A stretch of DNA of 64,000 nt from Thalassobacillus devorans (lineage in GTDB: Bacteria > Bacillota > Bacilli > Bacillales > Halobacillaceae), in the NCBI RefSeq assembly GCF_011761345.1, contig NZ_JAASRY010000006.1:62001-126000 (forward strand). The letters run 5' to 3'. The position numbers and the translations under genes are program-made. Shown in pieces: positions 7,805-16,651 of this stretch. The stretch's first letter is position 1. Every line of letters begins with the position of its first letter. The notes under the pieces are model-generated. The model saw nothing but the letters and a program-made list of their open reading frames with translations, did no database searches and had not been told where the DNA came from.

Positions 7805-9385
7805 TTAATTGACCATTCGGCCTTTATCTTCCCAGAACGATTTCCGGATGACTACTTTTTGAATCTTTCCTGACGCGGTTTTTGGCAGCTCGTCCGTAAA
7901 GGTAATACTTTTCGGCGTCTTGAAATTGGCCAGCTTTTCACGGCAGAATGCGATGATTTCTTCTTCTGTCAATGTTTCTCCGTCCCTAAGGACAACGACT
8001 GCATGAGGCACCTCTCCCCATTTTTCATTGGGAACAGCCACAACTGCCGCTTCCAGTATGGAAGGATGTTCATAGAGAGCACCTTCGACCTCAATAGAGG
8101 AAATATTTTCGCCGCCGCTAATGATAACATCCTTCTTCCGGTCAACGATTTCAATATTGCCGCCTTCATCTACGACAGCCATGTCCCCGGTATGCAGCCA
8201 GCCGTTTCGGATTGTCTCGTTGGTTGCTTCCGGGTTTTTGTAATACCCTTCCATCATCCCGTTTGTGCGAGTGATGATTTCTCCAATCGCCTTGCCATTC
8301 TGCGGGACTTCCTCACCAAGTTCATCAACTACTTTGACTCTGCTGCCAATCATTTCATAGCCTGCCTTTGCTTTCAGGCGATACCTGTCTTCGGCTGGAA
8401 GATCAAGATCCATGGAGCGTAGTTCAGAGGTTGTAATCAATGGTGAGATTTCCGTCATGCCATATACCTGTACGAATTTCCATTTCAAATCTTCTTCCAC
8501 TTTTCTGACAAAAGCCGGAGGCGGGGCCGACCCTGCGATGACGACCCGGACGTCCTGCTCAATAACCGGGCGCTCTGCTTCATAAGCTTCTATCACCATA
8601 TTCAGCACGGTTGGTGCCATATGCAGAATGGATACGTTATGTTTCTCTACTTTTTCTAAAATCAGCTTCGGATCCGTCTTACGGAGCATCACCTGAGTTG
8701 CACCATTAGCTGTATAGTAAAAAGGAGAGCCCCAGCCGTTGACATGGAACATCGGCAGTACATGCAGCAGTGTATCCTGATCAGAGACACGCAAATGATG
8801 CATCGTAGAAAGCGCATGCAGATAATTTGCGCGGTGACTTAACAACACTCCCTTTGGATTGCCTGTTGTGCCACTCGTATATAATAAAGATGCGATATCA
8901 GACTCTTCCAGTTCTACCCGGTCAAAGCTATCATTTGAAAAAGTCTCCAGCCATGCTTCATAAGCCAGACAGCCATCTTTTGCCTCACCATGAACAATGA
9001 CCTGCTCCAGGTCAGGAAGCTTGGGCAGGACTTCTTCCACCAATGGATAAAGATCCTCATCCACGAATAACACTTTGCTGTCACTATGTTCGAGAATAAA
9101 TTGATAATCAGCCGGCTTCAATCTGGTATTCAATGGAGTCATGATTGCTCCGACCTGGAATACTCCATAAAAGCCTTCCAGCATTTCAGTTGTATTTGGT
9201 GCCAGATAAGCAACTTTATCCCCTTTTTCTACCCCAAGCGCCTGCAGCCCCCGGGAAAGTTGATTGACACGCTCATTCATCTGCCGGTATGTCAGTACAC
9301 GTTCATCATCGATGACTGCCGGTTTTTCTCCGTAAAGTTTAACTGCCCGATCTAAGAAATCAGTCAATATTAATGGTACATGCAT
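7805..9385 (-). CDS. AMP-forming acyl-CoA synthetase
   Basis: 526 residues of the ANL superfamily, activating a carboxylic acid to its CoA thioester through an acyl-adenylate. Motifs in order: P-loop LLYTSGTTGNPKG (about 170), VQVYGMTEISP (about 315), GWLHTGDMAVVDEGG (about 405), IVDRKKDVIISGGENIS, and the C-terminal lysine PKTASGKIQKV. Length and motifs fit medium/long-chain fatty-acyl or aryl-acid ligases rather than the shorter PaaK type. The ATG follows AAAAAGGGAGAGC. It lies downstream of the paaJ terminator but on the same strand. A cre-like site upstream implies CcpA catabolite repression. It may feed fatty or aryl acids into the adjacent beta-oxidation genes; the substrate is not certain. 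Confidence 0.9.
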   Translation of the reverse strand: MHVPLILTDFLDRAVKLYGEKPAVIDDERVLTYRQMNERVNQLSRGLQALGVEKGDKVAYLAPNTTEMLEGFYGVFQVGAIMTPLNTRLKPADYQFILEHSDSKVLFVDEDLYPLVEEVLPKLPDLEQVIVHGEAKDGCLAYEAWLETFSNDSFDRVELEESDIASLLYTSGTTGNPKGVLLSHRANYLHALSTMHHLRVSDQDTLLHVLPMFHVNGWGSPFYYTANGATQVMLRKTDPKLILEKVEKHNVSILHMAPTVLNMVIEAYEAERPVIEQDVRVVIAGSAPPPAFVRKVEEDLKWKFVQVYGMTEISPLITTSELRSMDLDLPAEDRYRLKAKAGYEMIGSRVKVVDELGEEVPQNGKAIGEIITRTNGMMEGYYKNPEATNETIRNGWLHTGDMAVVDEGGNIEIVDRKKDVIISGGENISSIEVEGALYEHPSILEAAVVAVPNEKWGEVPHAVVVLRDGETLTEEEIIAFCREKLANFKTPKSITFTDELPKTASGKIQKVVIRKSFWEDKGRMVN

Positions 9386-9409
9386 GGCATCAGCTCTCCC
9401 TTTTTATTA

Positions 9410-9423
9410 TTAAAGCGTTTACA
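9410..9423 (-). promoter_or_regulatory. probable cre (CcpA) operator
   Basis: Minus-strand TGTAAACGCTTTAA matches the Bacillus cre consensus TGWAANCGNTNWCA at all but the second-last position. It lies 25 bases upstream of the acyl-CoA synthetase start, between any promoter and the ribosome site, a typical place for roadblock or promoter-occlusion repression. Confidence 0.6.
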
Positions 9424-9506
9424 TTTACTATTGTAATGTTTTACCTGTTATATATCAACAACCCCACCAAAACAGCTGTTATATTTACTTTTTTTGTCAC
9501 ATATAA

Positions 9507-9531
9507 AAGACCTGGCTCGTCACCAAGTCTT
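9507..9531 (-). terminator. intrinsic terminator after paaJ
   Basis: Nine-bp stem (AAGACTTGG / CCAGGTCTT on the minus strand, one G-U) followed by TTATATGT, about 40 bases past the paaJ stop. It separates paaHJ from the acyl-CoA synthetase unit. Confidence 0.65.
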
Positions 9532-9570
9532 CTTCTCTTCTATCATATCTTGCAATAAGGGTAACACTAG

Positions 9571-10776
9571 CTATGTACGGACATTTTCCACTATAGTAGC
9601 GATTCCCTGCCCGACTCCTACACACATTGTCGCCAGCCCGTATTGGACATCCTGCTTCTTCATTTCATGGATGAGAGTCGTCAAAATTCTTGCGCCACTG
9701 GCACCTAAGGGATGGCCGAATGCAATCGCTCCGCCATTGACATTTACTTTCTTTTCGTCCAGCTCGAGCTGGCGGATGCACTCCAAAGACTGGGAAGCAA
9801 AAGCTTCGTTCAATTCAATGAGACCTAAATCAGAGATTGATAGACTCGAACGCTTCAACGCTTTTCTGGTCGCATAGATAGGTCCAAGCCCCATCACTTC
9901 AGGTTCCAGACCTGCCGTTGCAGACACTACATATTTAGCAATCGGCTCTAACCCCAACTCCTCCGCTTTCTCTTTTGACATCAATAATAGTGCTGAGGCT
10001 CCGTCGTTGACACCGGATGCATTCCCAGCTGTAATCGTGCCACCGTCAAATAATGGTCTGAGTTTGCCGAGCTTTTCCAAGCTTGTCTGCGGGCGGGGAT
10101 GTTCATCCGTATCGACCGTGATTTCATTACCTTTTCGGTCAAGATAAGTGACCGGAACAATTTCTTCCTGGAAACGACCGGATTCCATTGCCTGTTTCGC
10201 CTTCTGCTGGCTGCCATAAGCGAATTCATCCTGCTCTTTCCGAGGAATCTGATAGCGCTCAGCGACATTTTCTGCTGTTTGTGGCATGCTGTCTGTACCG
10301 TATTCGCTCGCCAGCTTGTCATTGACAAAGCGCCAGCCTATCGTAGTATCGAACATTTCCTGATTTCCTCTTGGAAAATCACTTTCCGGTTTCCCCATAA
10401 CAAAAGGAGCACGGGTCATACTTTCGGTACCACCTGCTATAAACATATCACCTTCACCCGTCATAATTGCACGAGCTGCATAATTAACCGCATCAAGACC
10501 TGATCCACATAAGCGATTGACCGTTACACCGGCAACTTCGACCGGCAATCCGGCAAGCAGCGCCGACATCCGCGCAACATTACGGTTATCTTCACCGGCC
10601 TGATTGGCATTTCCAAGCACAACCTCTTCCAGTTCCTCCACCGGCACGCCAGAATTCCGTTCCAGCAGGGAACGAATGACAACCGCTCCTAAATCATCCG
10701 GGCGGACATGCTTCAAAGCCCCACGATATCGGCCTATAGGCGTCCGGACAGCATCAACAATGACTACTTCTTTCAT
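9571..10776 (-). CDS. paaJ: acetyl-CoA acyltransferase (thiolase), PaaJ/PcaF-like
   Basis: 401 residues with all thiolase landmarks: nucleophile C90 in VNRLCGSGLDA, H355 in FGHPLGASGARI and C385 in ATMCVGVGQG. It cleaves a 3-oxoacyl-CoA with CoA to release acetyl-CoA. In a phenylacetate cluster the expected substrates are 3-oxoadipyl-CoA and 3-oxo-5,6-dehydrosuberyl-CoA, but fatty-acid thiolases share the same motifs, so the symbol rests on context. Its ATG overlaps the stop of the upstream dehydrogenase (ATGA), indicating translational coupling. AAAAGGAAG is the ribosome site. Confidence 0.85.
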   Translation of the reverse strand: MKEVVIVDAVRTPIGRYRGALKHVRPDDLGAVVIRSLLERNSGVPVEELEEVVLGNANQAGEDNRNVARMSALLAGLPVEVAGVTVNRLCGSGLDAVNYAARAIMTGEGDMFIAGGTESMTRAPFVMGKPESDFPRGNQEMFDTTIGWRFVNDKLASEYGTDSMPQTAENVAERYQIPRKEQDEFAYGSQQKAKQAMESGRFQEEIVPVTYLDRKGNEITVDTDEHPRPQTSLEKLGKLRPLFDGGTITAGNASGVNDGASALLLMSKEKAEELGLEPIAKYVVSATAGLEPEVMGLGPIYATRKALKRSSLSISDLGLIELNEAFASQSLECIRQLELDEKKVNVNGGAIAFGHPLGASGARILTTLIHEMKKQDVQYGLATMCVGVGQGIATIVENVRT

Positions 10777-11639
10777 TTCAGCACTTCCTTTTCCCGATAG
10801 TCATAGACACCACGGCCTGTTTTACGTCCTAGCCTGCCTGCTTTTACGTATTGCTCGAGCAACGGCGCTGGCCGGTATTTTTCGCCCAGTTTTTCATGGA
10901 GGTATTTCAAATTATTCAACCTGGCGTCAAGACCGACCAGATCTCCGAGCTCAAAAGGTCCCATCGGGTAATTGAGTCCCAGCTTGATCGCTTTATCAAT
11001 TTCCTCCGGTGTACCGACGCCTTCCTGAAGCATATAAAAGGCTTCATTACCGACCAATGTACTGATCCTGCTTGTCACAAACCCTGGGAATTCATTCACT
11101 ACTACCGTTTCTTTACCCATCTGCTCAGCGACAGTCCGAATCACTTCTGCGGTTTCATCACTTGTCTCCAGTCCACGTACAATTTCAACGAGTGGCATTT
11201 TATAGACTGGATTGAAAAAGTGCATCGCAATCAGTTTCTCCGGCCGCTTGGTGTAGGAGCCAATTTCCGTTGGACTCATCGTTGATGTATTGGTAGCAAA
11301 GAAACAGGTGTCTTTGGCGTGCTGATCTACTGTTTCAAAAACCTTACGCTTGATTCCCTGCTTTTCCGGAACCGCTTCGATCACCAAATCGGCATCCGCA
11401 ACAATCTGCGCTAAATCAGTAGCATAGCTTAATAAACCATGAGCCTGATTACGCTGTTCCGGTGTAATCTTTCCTTTTTCAATCCCTTTATGGAATACTT
11501 TCTCCAGTTCGACCTCTGCACTGGCAAGCTGTTCTTCGCTGATATCAACAAGCACTGTCTCATAACCGCCCACAGCACTGACATATGCGATTCCTCTTCC
11601 CATCACACCTGACCCGACGACTACTATTTTTTTGATCAC
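10773..11639 (-). CDS. paaH: 3-hydroxyacyl-CoA dehydrogenase, PaaH/Hbd-like
   Basis: 288 residues: N-terminal NAD-binding Rossmann domain (VVGSGVMGRGIAYVSAVGGY), then HFFNPVYKMPLVEIV with the catalytic-dyad histidine, and the C-terminal dimer domain (NYPMGPFELGDLVGLD). It oxidises a 3-hydroxyacyl-CoA (3-hydroxyadipyl-CoA in phenylacetate breakdown). It starts with GTG at 11639 behind a CTGGGGGG ribosome site. Coupled to paaJ by a four-base overlap. A terminator and a 21-base repeat array separate it from the aldehyde dehydrogenase gene, so paaHJ may be an independent transcription unit. Confidence 0.88.
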   Translation of the reverse strand: MIKKIVVVGSGVMGRGIAYVSAVGGYETVLVDISEEQLASAEVELEKVFHKGIEKGKITPEQRNQAHGLLSYATDLAQIVADADLVIEAVPEKQGIKRKVFETVDQHAKDTCFFATNTSTMSPTEIGSYTKRPEKLIAMHFFNPVYKMPLVEIVRGLETSDETAEVIRTVAEQMGKETVVVNEFPGFVTSRISTLVGNEAFYMLQEGVGTPEEIDKAIKLGLNYPMGPFELGDLVGLDARLNNLKYLHEKLGEKYRPAPLLEQYVKAGRLGRKTGRGVYDYREKEVLK

Positions 11640-11659
11640 GATCTAACCCCCCAGTAATC

Positions 11660-11764
11660 TAGTATTCTTACTTAACGGACAGCTATTCTGTCCTAACGCA
11701 GCAGCATTCTTCCCTGACTCCCCCACATTCCGACTTAACGCAGTACTATTCTTACTTAACACGA
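11660..11764. repeat. intergenic array of five imperfect 21-base repeats
   Basis: The motif ATTC recurs at 11664, 11685, 11706, 11727 and 11748, exactly 21 bases apart each time. The unit is roughly NNNNATTCTTNCTTAACGCAG, with CTTAACG or CCTAACG in most copies. The array fills the gap between the aldehyde dehydrogenase terminator and paaH. No coding potential is seen. Confidence 0.7.
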
Positions 11765-11774
11765 TCGAAAGGAG

Positions 11775-11799
11775 AAGGCTGCCTCAAGGAGACAGCCTT
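11775..11799 (-). terminator. intrinsic terminator of the aldehyde dehydrogenase gene
   Basis: Stem AAGGCTGnCTC / GAGnCAGCCTT around the loop CCTT-type centre, 16 bases beyond the stop at 11816, followed on the minus strand by TTCTCCTTT. Confidence 0.7.
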
Positions 11800-11815
11800 T
11801 GTATTCACTGCTTTA

Positions 11816-13333
11816 TCATACGCCGAGCGGATTGATCGGCTTGCTGCCGTAATAAGAGATGATACTCTTTGTCTCGGTATATAAATCTAGTGTTTCGACG
11901 CATAGCTCGCGGCCGAACCCGGACTGCTTATAACCACCGAATGGTGTGCCCGGGAATGCCGAGAATGGGCAGTTGACCATCACGATACCTGCCTCAATCT
12001 GGTTGGCTACTCTCGTTGCGCGGCCATGGTCTTTAGTCCAGACTGCCGACCCAAGTCCATAATCACTGTCGTTGGCAAGCTTAATTACTTCTTTTTCATC
12101 ACTGAACTTCATGACCACAACCACCGGTCCGAAGATCTCTTCCTGAACTGCTTTCATATCATGGTTCACATCTGTGATGATGGTAGGCTCATACCAATGT
12201 CCATCTTCATATCCTTCTACTACCGCCGGCTTCCCGCCTGCCAGAACAGTCGCTCCGTCTTCCACGGCTGATTTCACATAGCCATCGATGACTTCCAGTT
12301 GCTGTTTACTGATAATCGCGCCGATATGGGTTTCTTTTTCAAACGGATTACCAAGCTTCAGCTTCTTAGTCTTCTCGACGAATTTTTCCATGAATTCATC
12401 GTAGATATCTTCATGCACATACAAGCGGGAGCGCGCTTCGCACGACTGTCCGGTGTTGTAGAAAATACCGAACAAGGAACCATCTACTGCGGCATCGATA
12501 TCCGTATCATCAAATACAATGCTCGGAGATTTGCCGCCAAGCTCGAGCGTCACACGTTTCAATGTTTCAGAGGCTTTTGCCATGATATCTTTTCCGATAG
12601 GAGTAGAACCGGTGAAGGCCACCTTGTCGACATCCGGATGCTCAACTAAATGATTGCCCGCTTCAGAACCTGAGCCAGGCAAGATATTGACAACGCCTTC
12701 TGGAACGCCTGCTTCGATGCAGATTTCACCCATTACGATGGCAGTCAACGGTGTAAGCGATGCCGGTTTTACGACGACAGAACATCCTGCCGCAATCGCC
12801 GGAGCCACTTTCCATGCCGCCATCATCATCGGATAGTTCCAAGGAATGATTTGGGCACATACGCCGACCGGCTCTTTTTCTGTATAGTTATGGAAGGCAC
12901 CTGGCATATTGTTGACCGTACCGCGATGGCCGACTATTGCCCCCGCGTAAAACTCAAAATCTTCAATTGCCTGCATGACCTGCCCCTGTGCTGCTGATAG
13001 CGTCTTACCTGAATCAAGAATCTCCAATTCTACTAATTCATTAAATCGAGAGCGCATGATACCTGCGATTTTATTCAAGGTACGTGAGCGTTTATTTACA
13101 GGATAACGCTTCCATTTTCCGTTATCAAAAGCATTACGTGCCGCGGCTACGGCGCGGTCAACGTCTTCAATCGAGGCTTTGTCCACCTGGGCAATCGGTT
13201 CTCCTGTCGCTGGGTTGTGGATCGTCAACGTTTCTCCCGTGGAACTTTCTACCCGTTCTCCGTTAATAATCATGTGGTAACGGTCACGTTTCATATCCAA
13301 CTGCTCTAACTTCTGCTCTTTTACTTGTGCCAT
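11816..13333 (-). CDS. NAD(P)-dependent aldehyde dehydrogenase
   Basis: 505 residues of the classical ALDH superfamily. The general base E264 lies in VTLELGGKSP and the nucleophile C298 in FYNTGQSCEAR; the oxyanion segment IIPWNYPMMM (about 162-171) and TGSTPIGKDI are present. In this cluster it could oxidise phenylacetaldehyde to phenylacetate, or do the semialdehyde oxidation that the ALDH half of PaaZ performs. There is no MaoC hydratase domain, so it is not a full PaaZ. Betaine-aldehyde-type activity is a further possibility in a halophile. Start behind AAAGGAGTGGAG; 91 bases after paaG. Confidence 0.88.
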   Translation of the reverse strand: MAQVKEQKLEQLDMKRDRYHMIINGERVESSTGETLTIHNPATGEPIAQVDKASIEDVDRAVAAARNAFDNGKWKRYPVNKRSRTLNKIAGIMRSRFNELVELEILDSGKTLSAAQGQVMQAIEDFEFYAGAIVGHRGTVNNMPGAFHNYTEKEPVGVCAQIIPWNYPMMMAAWKVAPAIAAGCSVVVKPASLTPLTAIVMGEICIEAGVPEGVVNILPGSGSEAGNHLVEHPDVDKVAFTGSTPIGKDIMAKASETLKRVTLELGGKSPSIVFDDTDIDAAVDGSLFGIFYNTGQSCEARSRLYVHEDIYDEFMEKFVEKTKKLKLGNPFEKETHIGAIISKQQLEVIDGYVKSAVEDGATVLAGGKPAVVEGYEDGHWYEPTIITDVNHDMKAVQEEIFGPVVVVMKFSDEKEVIKLANDSDYGLGSAVWTKDHGRATRVANQIEAGIVMVNCPFSAFPGTPFGGYKQSGFGRELCVETLDLYTETKSIISYYGSKPINPLGV

Positions 13334-13424
13334 ATTTTCTCCACTCCTTTAAAAATAGTTATCCAGTTTGAACTCACTAACCAATTTTCCCGAACGCTTA
13401 ATCTTCCACCTTAATCCGCTGTTC

Positions 13425-14198
13425 CTACTTTCCGCTGAATTCCGGCTTCCGTTTTTGCAAAAATGCTTCGACGCCTTCCTTATAATCGGCGGTCAACCCG
13501 GCAATCCGCTGTCCCTGCGCTTCTTTTTCCAAATAATCATCAAGCTCCATCGACCAGCTCTCTTTCAAGTTCCGTTTGATCAGCTGAATCGCTTTTGTCG
13601 GCATTGCTGCCAGCCGGACAGCAAACTGTTCTACTTCTTTTTCCAAAGACCCTTCCGGCACTACTTTTGTAACCAGCCCGAATTCTTTCGCTTCTTCAGC
13701 CGTAATTTTCTCACCAAGAATCGCTAATTCCAGTGCCTTGGCGTGTCCTACCAGACGCGGCAGGTAATACAAATTCCCGGCATCAGGTATCAATCCAACA
13801 TGGATAAACGCCTCGACCATGCTCGCTTTTTCAGAAGCAATCCGGAAATCACAGGCAAGGGCAAGACTCATGCCAGCACCTGCCGCCACCCCGTTCAGTG
13901 CTGCCACGATCGGCTTGTCACACCGGGCAATTTCTTTAATCATCGGTCCGTAATAGGCACGGATGATATCCCCTAAATTGGTTTCTTCATTGACCTCTGA
14001 TAAATCCTGTCCTGAACAGAATGCTCGTCCTTCACCTGTAATGACGAGGCAGCGGACATTATCATCCTTGTCAGCCTGCTTGACGGCCTGCTGCACTTCC
14101 TTGTTCATCTGGCCGATGAAAGCATTGAGCTTATCCGGCCGGTTCAATGTTATCCAGGCAATGTTGTTATGTATCTGGTAGTTGATTGTTTCGAACAT
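13425..14198 (-). CDS. paaG: enoyl-CoA hydratase/isomerase, PaaG-like
   Basis: 257 residues of the crotonase superfamily. It has the oxyanion-hole segments GRAFCSGQDLSEV and GVAAGAGMSLALACDFRIA, and GLIPDAGNLYYL, where the aspartate is the catalytic residue of the PaaG/isomerase subgroup instead of the hydratase Glu pair. PaaG converts the ring epoxide of phenylacetyl-CoA to oxepin-CoA and isomerises later intermediates. The second ATG (14198) is better spaced from AAGGAGG than the one at 14204. It lies 12 bases after paaF in one operon. Confidence 0.85.
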   Translation of the reverse strand: MFETINYQIHNNIAWITLNRPDKLNAFIGQMNKEVQQAVKQADKDDNVRCLVITGEGRAFCSGQDLSEVNEETNLGDIIRAYYGPMIKEIARCDKPIVAALNGVAAGAGMSLALACDFRIASEKASMVEAFIHVGLIPDAGNLYYLPRLVGHAKALELAILGEKITAEEAKEFGLVTKVVPEGSLEKEVEQFAVRLAAMPTKAIQLIKRNLKESWSMELDDYLEKEAQGQRIAGLTADYKEGVEAFLQKRKPEFSGK

Positions 14199-14210
14199 AT
14201 CCATCCCTCC

Positions 14211-14987
14211 TTACTTCCCTTTGAAGTCCGGCCGCCGTTTTTCGATAAATGCCTTCATCCCTTCCTTTTGATCCTCGGAAGCGAATAACAGATAAAAATT
14301 CTTTCTCTCCAGCTGCATCCCTTCGTTCAGCGGCTGATCGACAGCTGCGTCGACAGCTTCTTTGATTAAACGCAGTGATAAAGGCGGCTGGTTCACGAGA
14401 CGCCGTGCGAATGTTTCCGTTTCTTCCATCAGCAATTCTGGTGCGACCAGTCGGGCTGCGAGACCATACTCATACGCTTGCCGTGCCGTCATTTTATCCC
14501 CTGTCCATAACCAGTGCAGCGCGTGGGTTTTCCCTAATAATTTCGTCAATCGCTGTGTTCCGCCTGCTCCCGGCATCACCCCGATATTCACTTCCGGAAA
14601 ACCGAAGCTTGCCGTATCCGCAGCAAAAATCATGTCACATGCCAGTGCCAGTTCAAATCCTCCCCCCAGAGCAAATCCATGAACGGCACAGATGATCGGC
14701 TTCTTCACTCTCGCTATCCGGTCCCAATCGGCAAACGGGTTGTTCATTTCAAAATCAATCGGGCCATCGTCAGCCATTTCATCAATGTCGGCACCGGCAG
14801 CGAACGCACGCCCTGTTCCGCTTAGCAGAATCACTTTTACGTCTTCATCCCGGTCGAACATTTCCAGTGCTGAAATGACCTCTCTCACCATCCCCCGGTT
14901 CAGCGCATTCAGGACTTCAGGACGGTTCAATTCAATCGTTGCCACCTGCTCCTTCACGCTTGTTCGGATGAATGTAAAGTCATTCAT
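14211..14987 (-). CDS. paaF: enoyl-CoA hydratase, PaaF-like
   Basis: 258-residue crotonase. Oxyanion-hole motifs GRAFAAGADIDEM and HGFALGGGFELALACDMIFA are present; the catalytic glutamates fall in GGGFELALA and in the region FPEVNIGVMPGAGGTQRL. It hydrates an enoyl-CoA to a 3-hydroxyacyl-CoA (2,3-dehydroadipyl-CoA in phenylacetate breakdown). Its ATG overlaps the end of the EthD-like gene by eight bases (ATGAATGA), so the two are probably translationally coupled. The split between PaaF and PaaG roles follows motifs and context. Confidence 0.85.
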   Translation of the reverse strand: MNDFTFIRTSVKEQVATIELNRPEVLNALNRGMVREVISALEMFDRDEDVKVILLSGTGRAFAAGADIDEMADDGPIDFEMNNPFADWDRIARVKKPIICAVHGFALGGGFELALACDMIFAADTASFGFPEVNIGVMPGAGGTQRLTKLLGKTHALHWLWTGDKMTARQAYEYGLAARLVAPELLMEETETFARRLVNQPPLSLRLIKEAVDAAVDQPLNEGMQLERKNFYLLFASEDQKEGMKAFIEKRRPDFKGK

Positions 14988-15288
14988 TTACTTCTTCCCC
15001 TACCATTAACGTAACGTAATCACCGGCAAACCCCATCAAATCTTTCCCGGATGCCTTTCCTTCATCGGTTTTCATCGCTTCCTGCAACGCGTCATAACTG
15101 TCGTAATACATTTCGCACATCAGGTAGTACTTGCCTTCTCCTCCCATAGGAGATCCAGTCACTCTCGTAACCTTCATTTCTCTTAATCCAGGAATTTTCG
15201 CGGTGATCGGAGCGTGCGTGTTGAAATAATGCTCATCGAACTTTTCTTTATCCTCCGGGTGTTTGTAAAGCGCGATCATTTTTACCAT
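14980..15288 (-). CDS. EthD-family dimeric alpha/beta-barrel protein
   Basis: 102 residues matching the EthD fold: MVKMIALYKHPEDKEKFDEHY near the N-terminus, then HAPITAKIPGLREMKVTRV, and a C-terminal strand DYVTLMVGEE. EthD-like proteins are small ferredoxin-fold dimers found beside ring-oxidising systems; their exact role is unsettled. Here it sits between paaD and paaF, overlapping paaF by eight bases, so it belongs to the pathway genetically. It may handle the unstable epoxide/oxepin intermediates, but that is inference. Confidence 0.82.
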   Translation of the reverse strand: MVKMIALYKHPEDKEKFDEHYFNTHAPITAKIPGLREMKVTRVTGSPMGGEGKYYLMCEMYYDSYDALQEAMKTDEGKASGKDLMGFAGDYVTLMVGEEVNE

Positions 15289-15313
15289 TTTCTATCATCC
15301 TTTCCTATTAAAA

Positions 15314-15811
15314 TCACATCATAGTCGATACAGGTTTCATGGCTTCAAAAGGATTTTTGCATTGCTTGCAATACAAAATACTGCGGCATGCTGTCGGTCC
15401 GAATATATTGTCCATGGTCGTGTAGGTCGACTGACAATAGGGACAGTCCACATGCCAGGCCCCATCCGGGTCCAGTTTTTCTGGTGGAGGGGCGATGCCG
15501 AACTCTTTCAGTCTTTCACGTCCCTCAGCAGTCACTCTCTCTGACGTCCACGGTGAATCATATACGAACACCGCAGTGGCGCTCTTCACCCAATCCAATT
15601 CGAGCAATTTGTTTTCCACGTTAGCTTTGATGATCTCAAGGGCAGGACAACCCATAAAGGTTGGCAGCATTTTCACTTGAACCGATGAACCCTCAACAGT
15701 AATTTGTTCTACCATCCCTAAATCCAGCACACTGACGGAATCAATTTCTGGATCTTTCACCAAGGCAAGCTTTTCGCGGACGGCCTTTTCTGACGTTGTC
15801 ATGACAGGCAT
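15314..15811 (-). CDS. paaD: phenylacetyl-CoA epoxidase assembly subunit PaaD
   Basis: 165 residues: an N-terminal MIP18/DUF59 domain (VKDPEIDSVSVLDLGMVEQI, then LPTFMGCPALEIIKANVE) and a C-terminal cysteine knuckle (CPYC at about 131-134, and YCKQC about 20 residues later). This combination is typical of PaaD, needed for maturation of the PaaABCE mono-oxygenase, probably through Fe-S or metal handling. AAAGGAGGG is seven bases before the ATG. It lies between paaC and the EthD-like gene with gaps of about 25 bases. Confidence 0.92.
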   Translation of the reverse strand: MPVMTTSEKAVREKLALVKDPEIDSVSVLDLGMVEQITVEGSSVQVKMLPTFMGCPALEIIKANVENKLLELDWVKSATAVFVYDSPWTSERVTAEGRERLKEFGIAPPPEKLDPDGAWHVDCPYCQSTYTTMDNIFGPTACRSILYCKQCKNPFEAMKPVSTMM

Positions 15812-15838
15812 ACGCTCTCCCTCCTTTCTGGCTGTCAG

Positions 15839-16651
15839 TTACCAGCTGGCGACTGGATCCTGTTTATACACTTCACTTAATGTAGTAAGCGCGCTGTCTA
15901 AGTCCGATGTATGAACGCCACTTCTTCCATCGCCCCGTTTCATCTCCACAGCTGGCAAAGACATTGGCAGCGGGGCAAATACCTTCTCCATCTCTCTATT
16001 CCATCGTTGGGTCAGAACTTCTTCTGACTCAATCAGACCAAGCGCGGCCATTTCCTCTTCCTTTGGGCCTAACGCCAGGACGCCGCCCATATCTGCGGAT
16101 ACTTTTTCTATGGCATTCTTCATGCGCTCCGGAGCTTCTCCTTTAGCAGTGGCAAGCTGAGTGAACCATGTTTTCCAATGAAGCAAATGATAATATAATT
16201 CCATGTTGATTTTCACAGCAGCATCTGCCAATGGCTGGTAAGAGGAATTTTTCAACGATTCAATTCGAATTTTCTTCGCCTGAGCGTAAAAATAGTGACG
16301 TACCACAGCGAAAGCCCAATCATATAGCGGCTTCTTCAAATAATGCCCTGGGCCATTCACTTCCTCCAGCAGGACGGCATTCTTTCGCTGAGATGCTTCC
16401 CGGCCATGGGCTAAGGCATCAGCATCCCCTTGCCCTAAGTCTTCTAACAGCTGATAATAGATGGCCGCATGCCCCATCGTATCCTGGTTGATCGATGAAA
16501 AAGCGACATCTTCTTCGATATGAGGAGCGAGCCCCAGCCATTCCGAGCCGCGAAAAGCGATGATGAAATCGTCATCGGCCAGCTGGTACAGCAATTCCGT
16601 CAGAGCTGCTTGATAATTTTGGTCAGCTTTTGCTTCCTGGGCAGACTTCAT
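15839..16651 (-). CDS. paaC: phenylacetyl-CoA epoxidase structural subunit PaaC
   Basis: 270 residues, all-helical ferritin-like protein that pairs with PaaA. Recognisable segments are ALTELLYQLADDDFIIAFRGSEW, the INQDTMGHAAIYYQLLEDLG helix and LYYHLLHWKTWFTQLA. PaaC resembles PaaA but does not hold the catalytic di-iron site. The chosen ATG (16651) follows GGGGAGGAG and overlaps the paaB stop as ATGA; the longer frame to 16672 lacks a ribosome site. The C-terminus SEVYKQDPVASW is typical of the family. Confidence 0.92.
   Translation of the reverse strand: MKSAQEAKADQNYQAALTELLYQLADDDFIIAFRGSEWLGLAPHIEEDVAFSSINQDTMGHAAIYYQLLEDLGQGDADALAHGREASQRKNAVLLEEVNGPGHYLKKPLYDWAFAVVRHYFYAQAKKIRIESLKNSSYQPLADAAVKINMELYYHLLHWKTWFTQLATAKGEAPERMKNAIEKVSADMGGVLALGPKEEEMAALGLIESEEVLTQRWNREMEKVFAPLPMSLPAVEMKRGDGRSGVHTSDLDSALTTLSEVYKQDPVASW

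Noticed and set aside
7511-7873. Overlapping open frames of 62 and 95 codons on both strands
   Set aside because: They lie in repeat copy A, consist of palindromic modules, and have no ribosome sites or protein-like composition.
11640-11770. CRISPR array made of the 21-base repeats
   Set aside because: Units are contiguous and degenerate with no spacers; no cas genes nearby.
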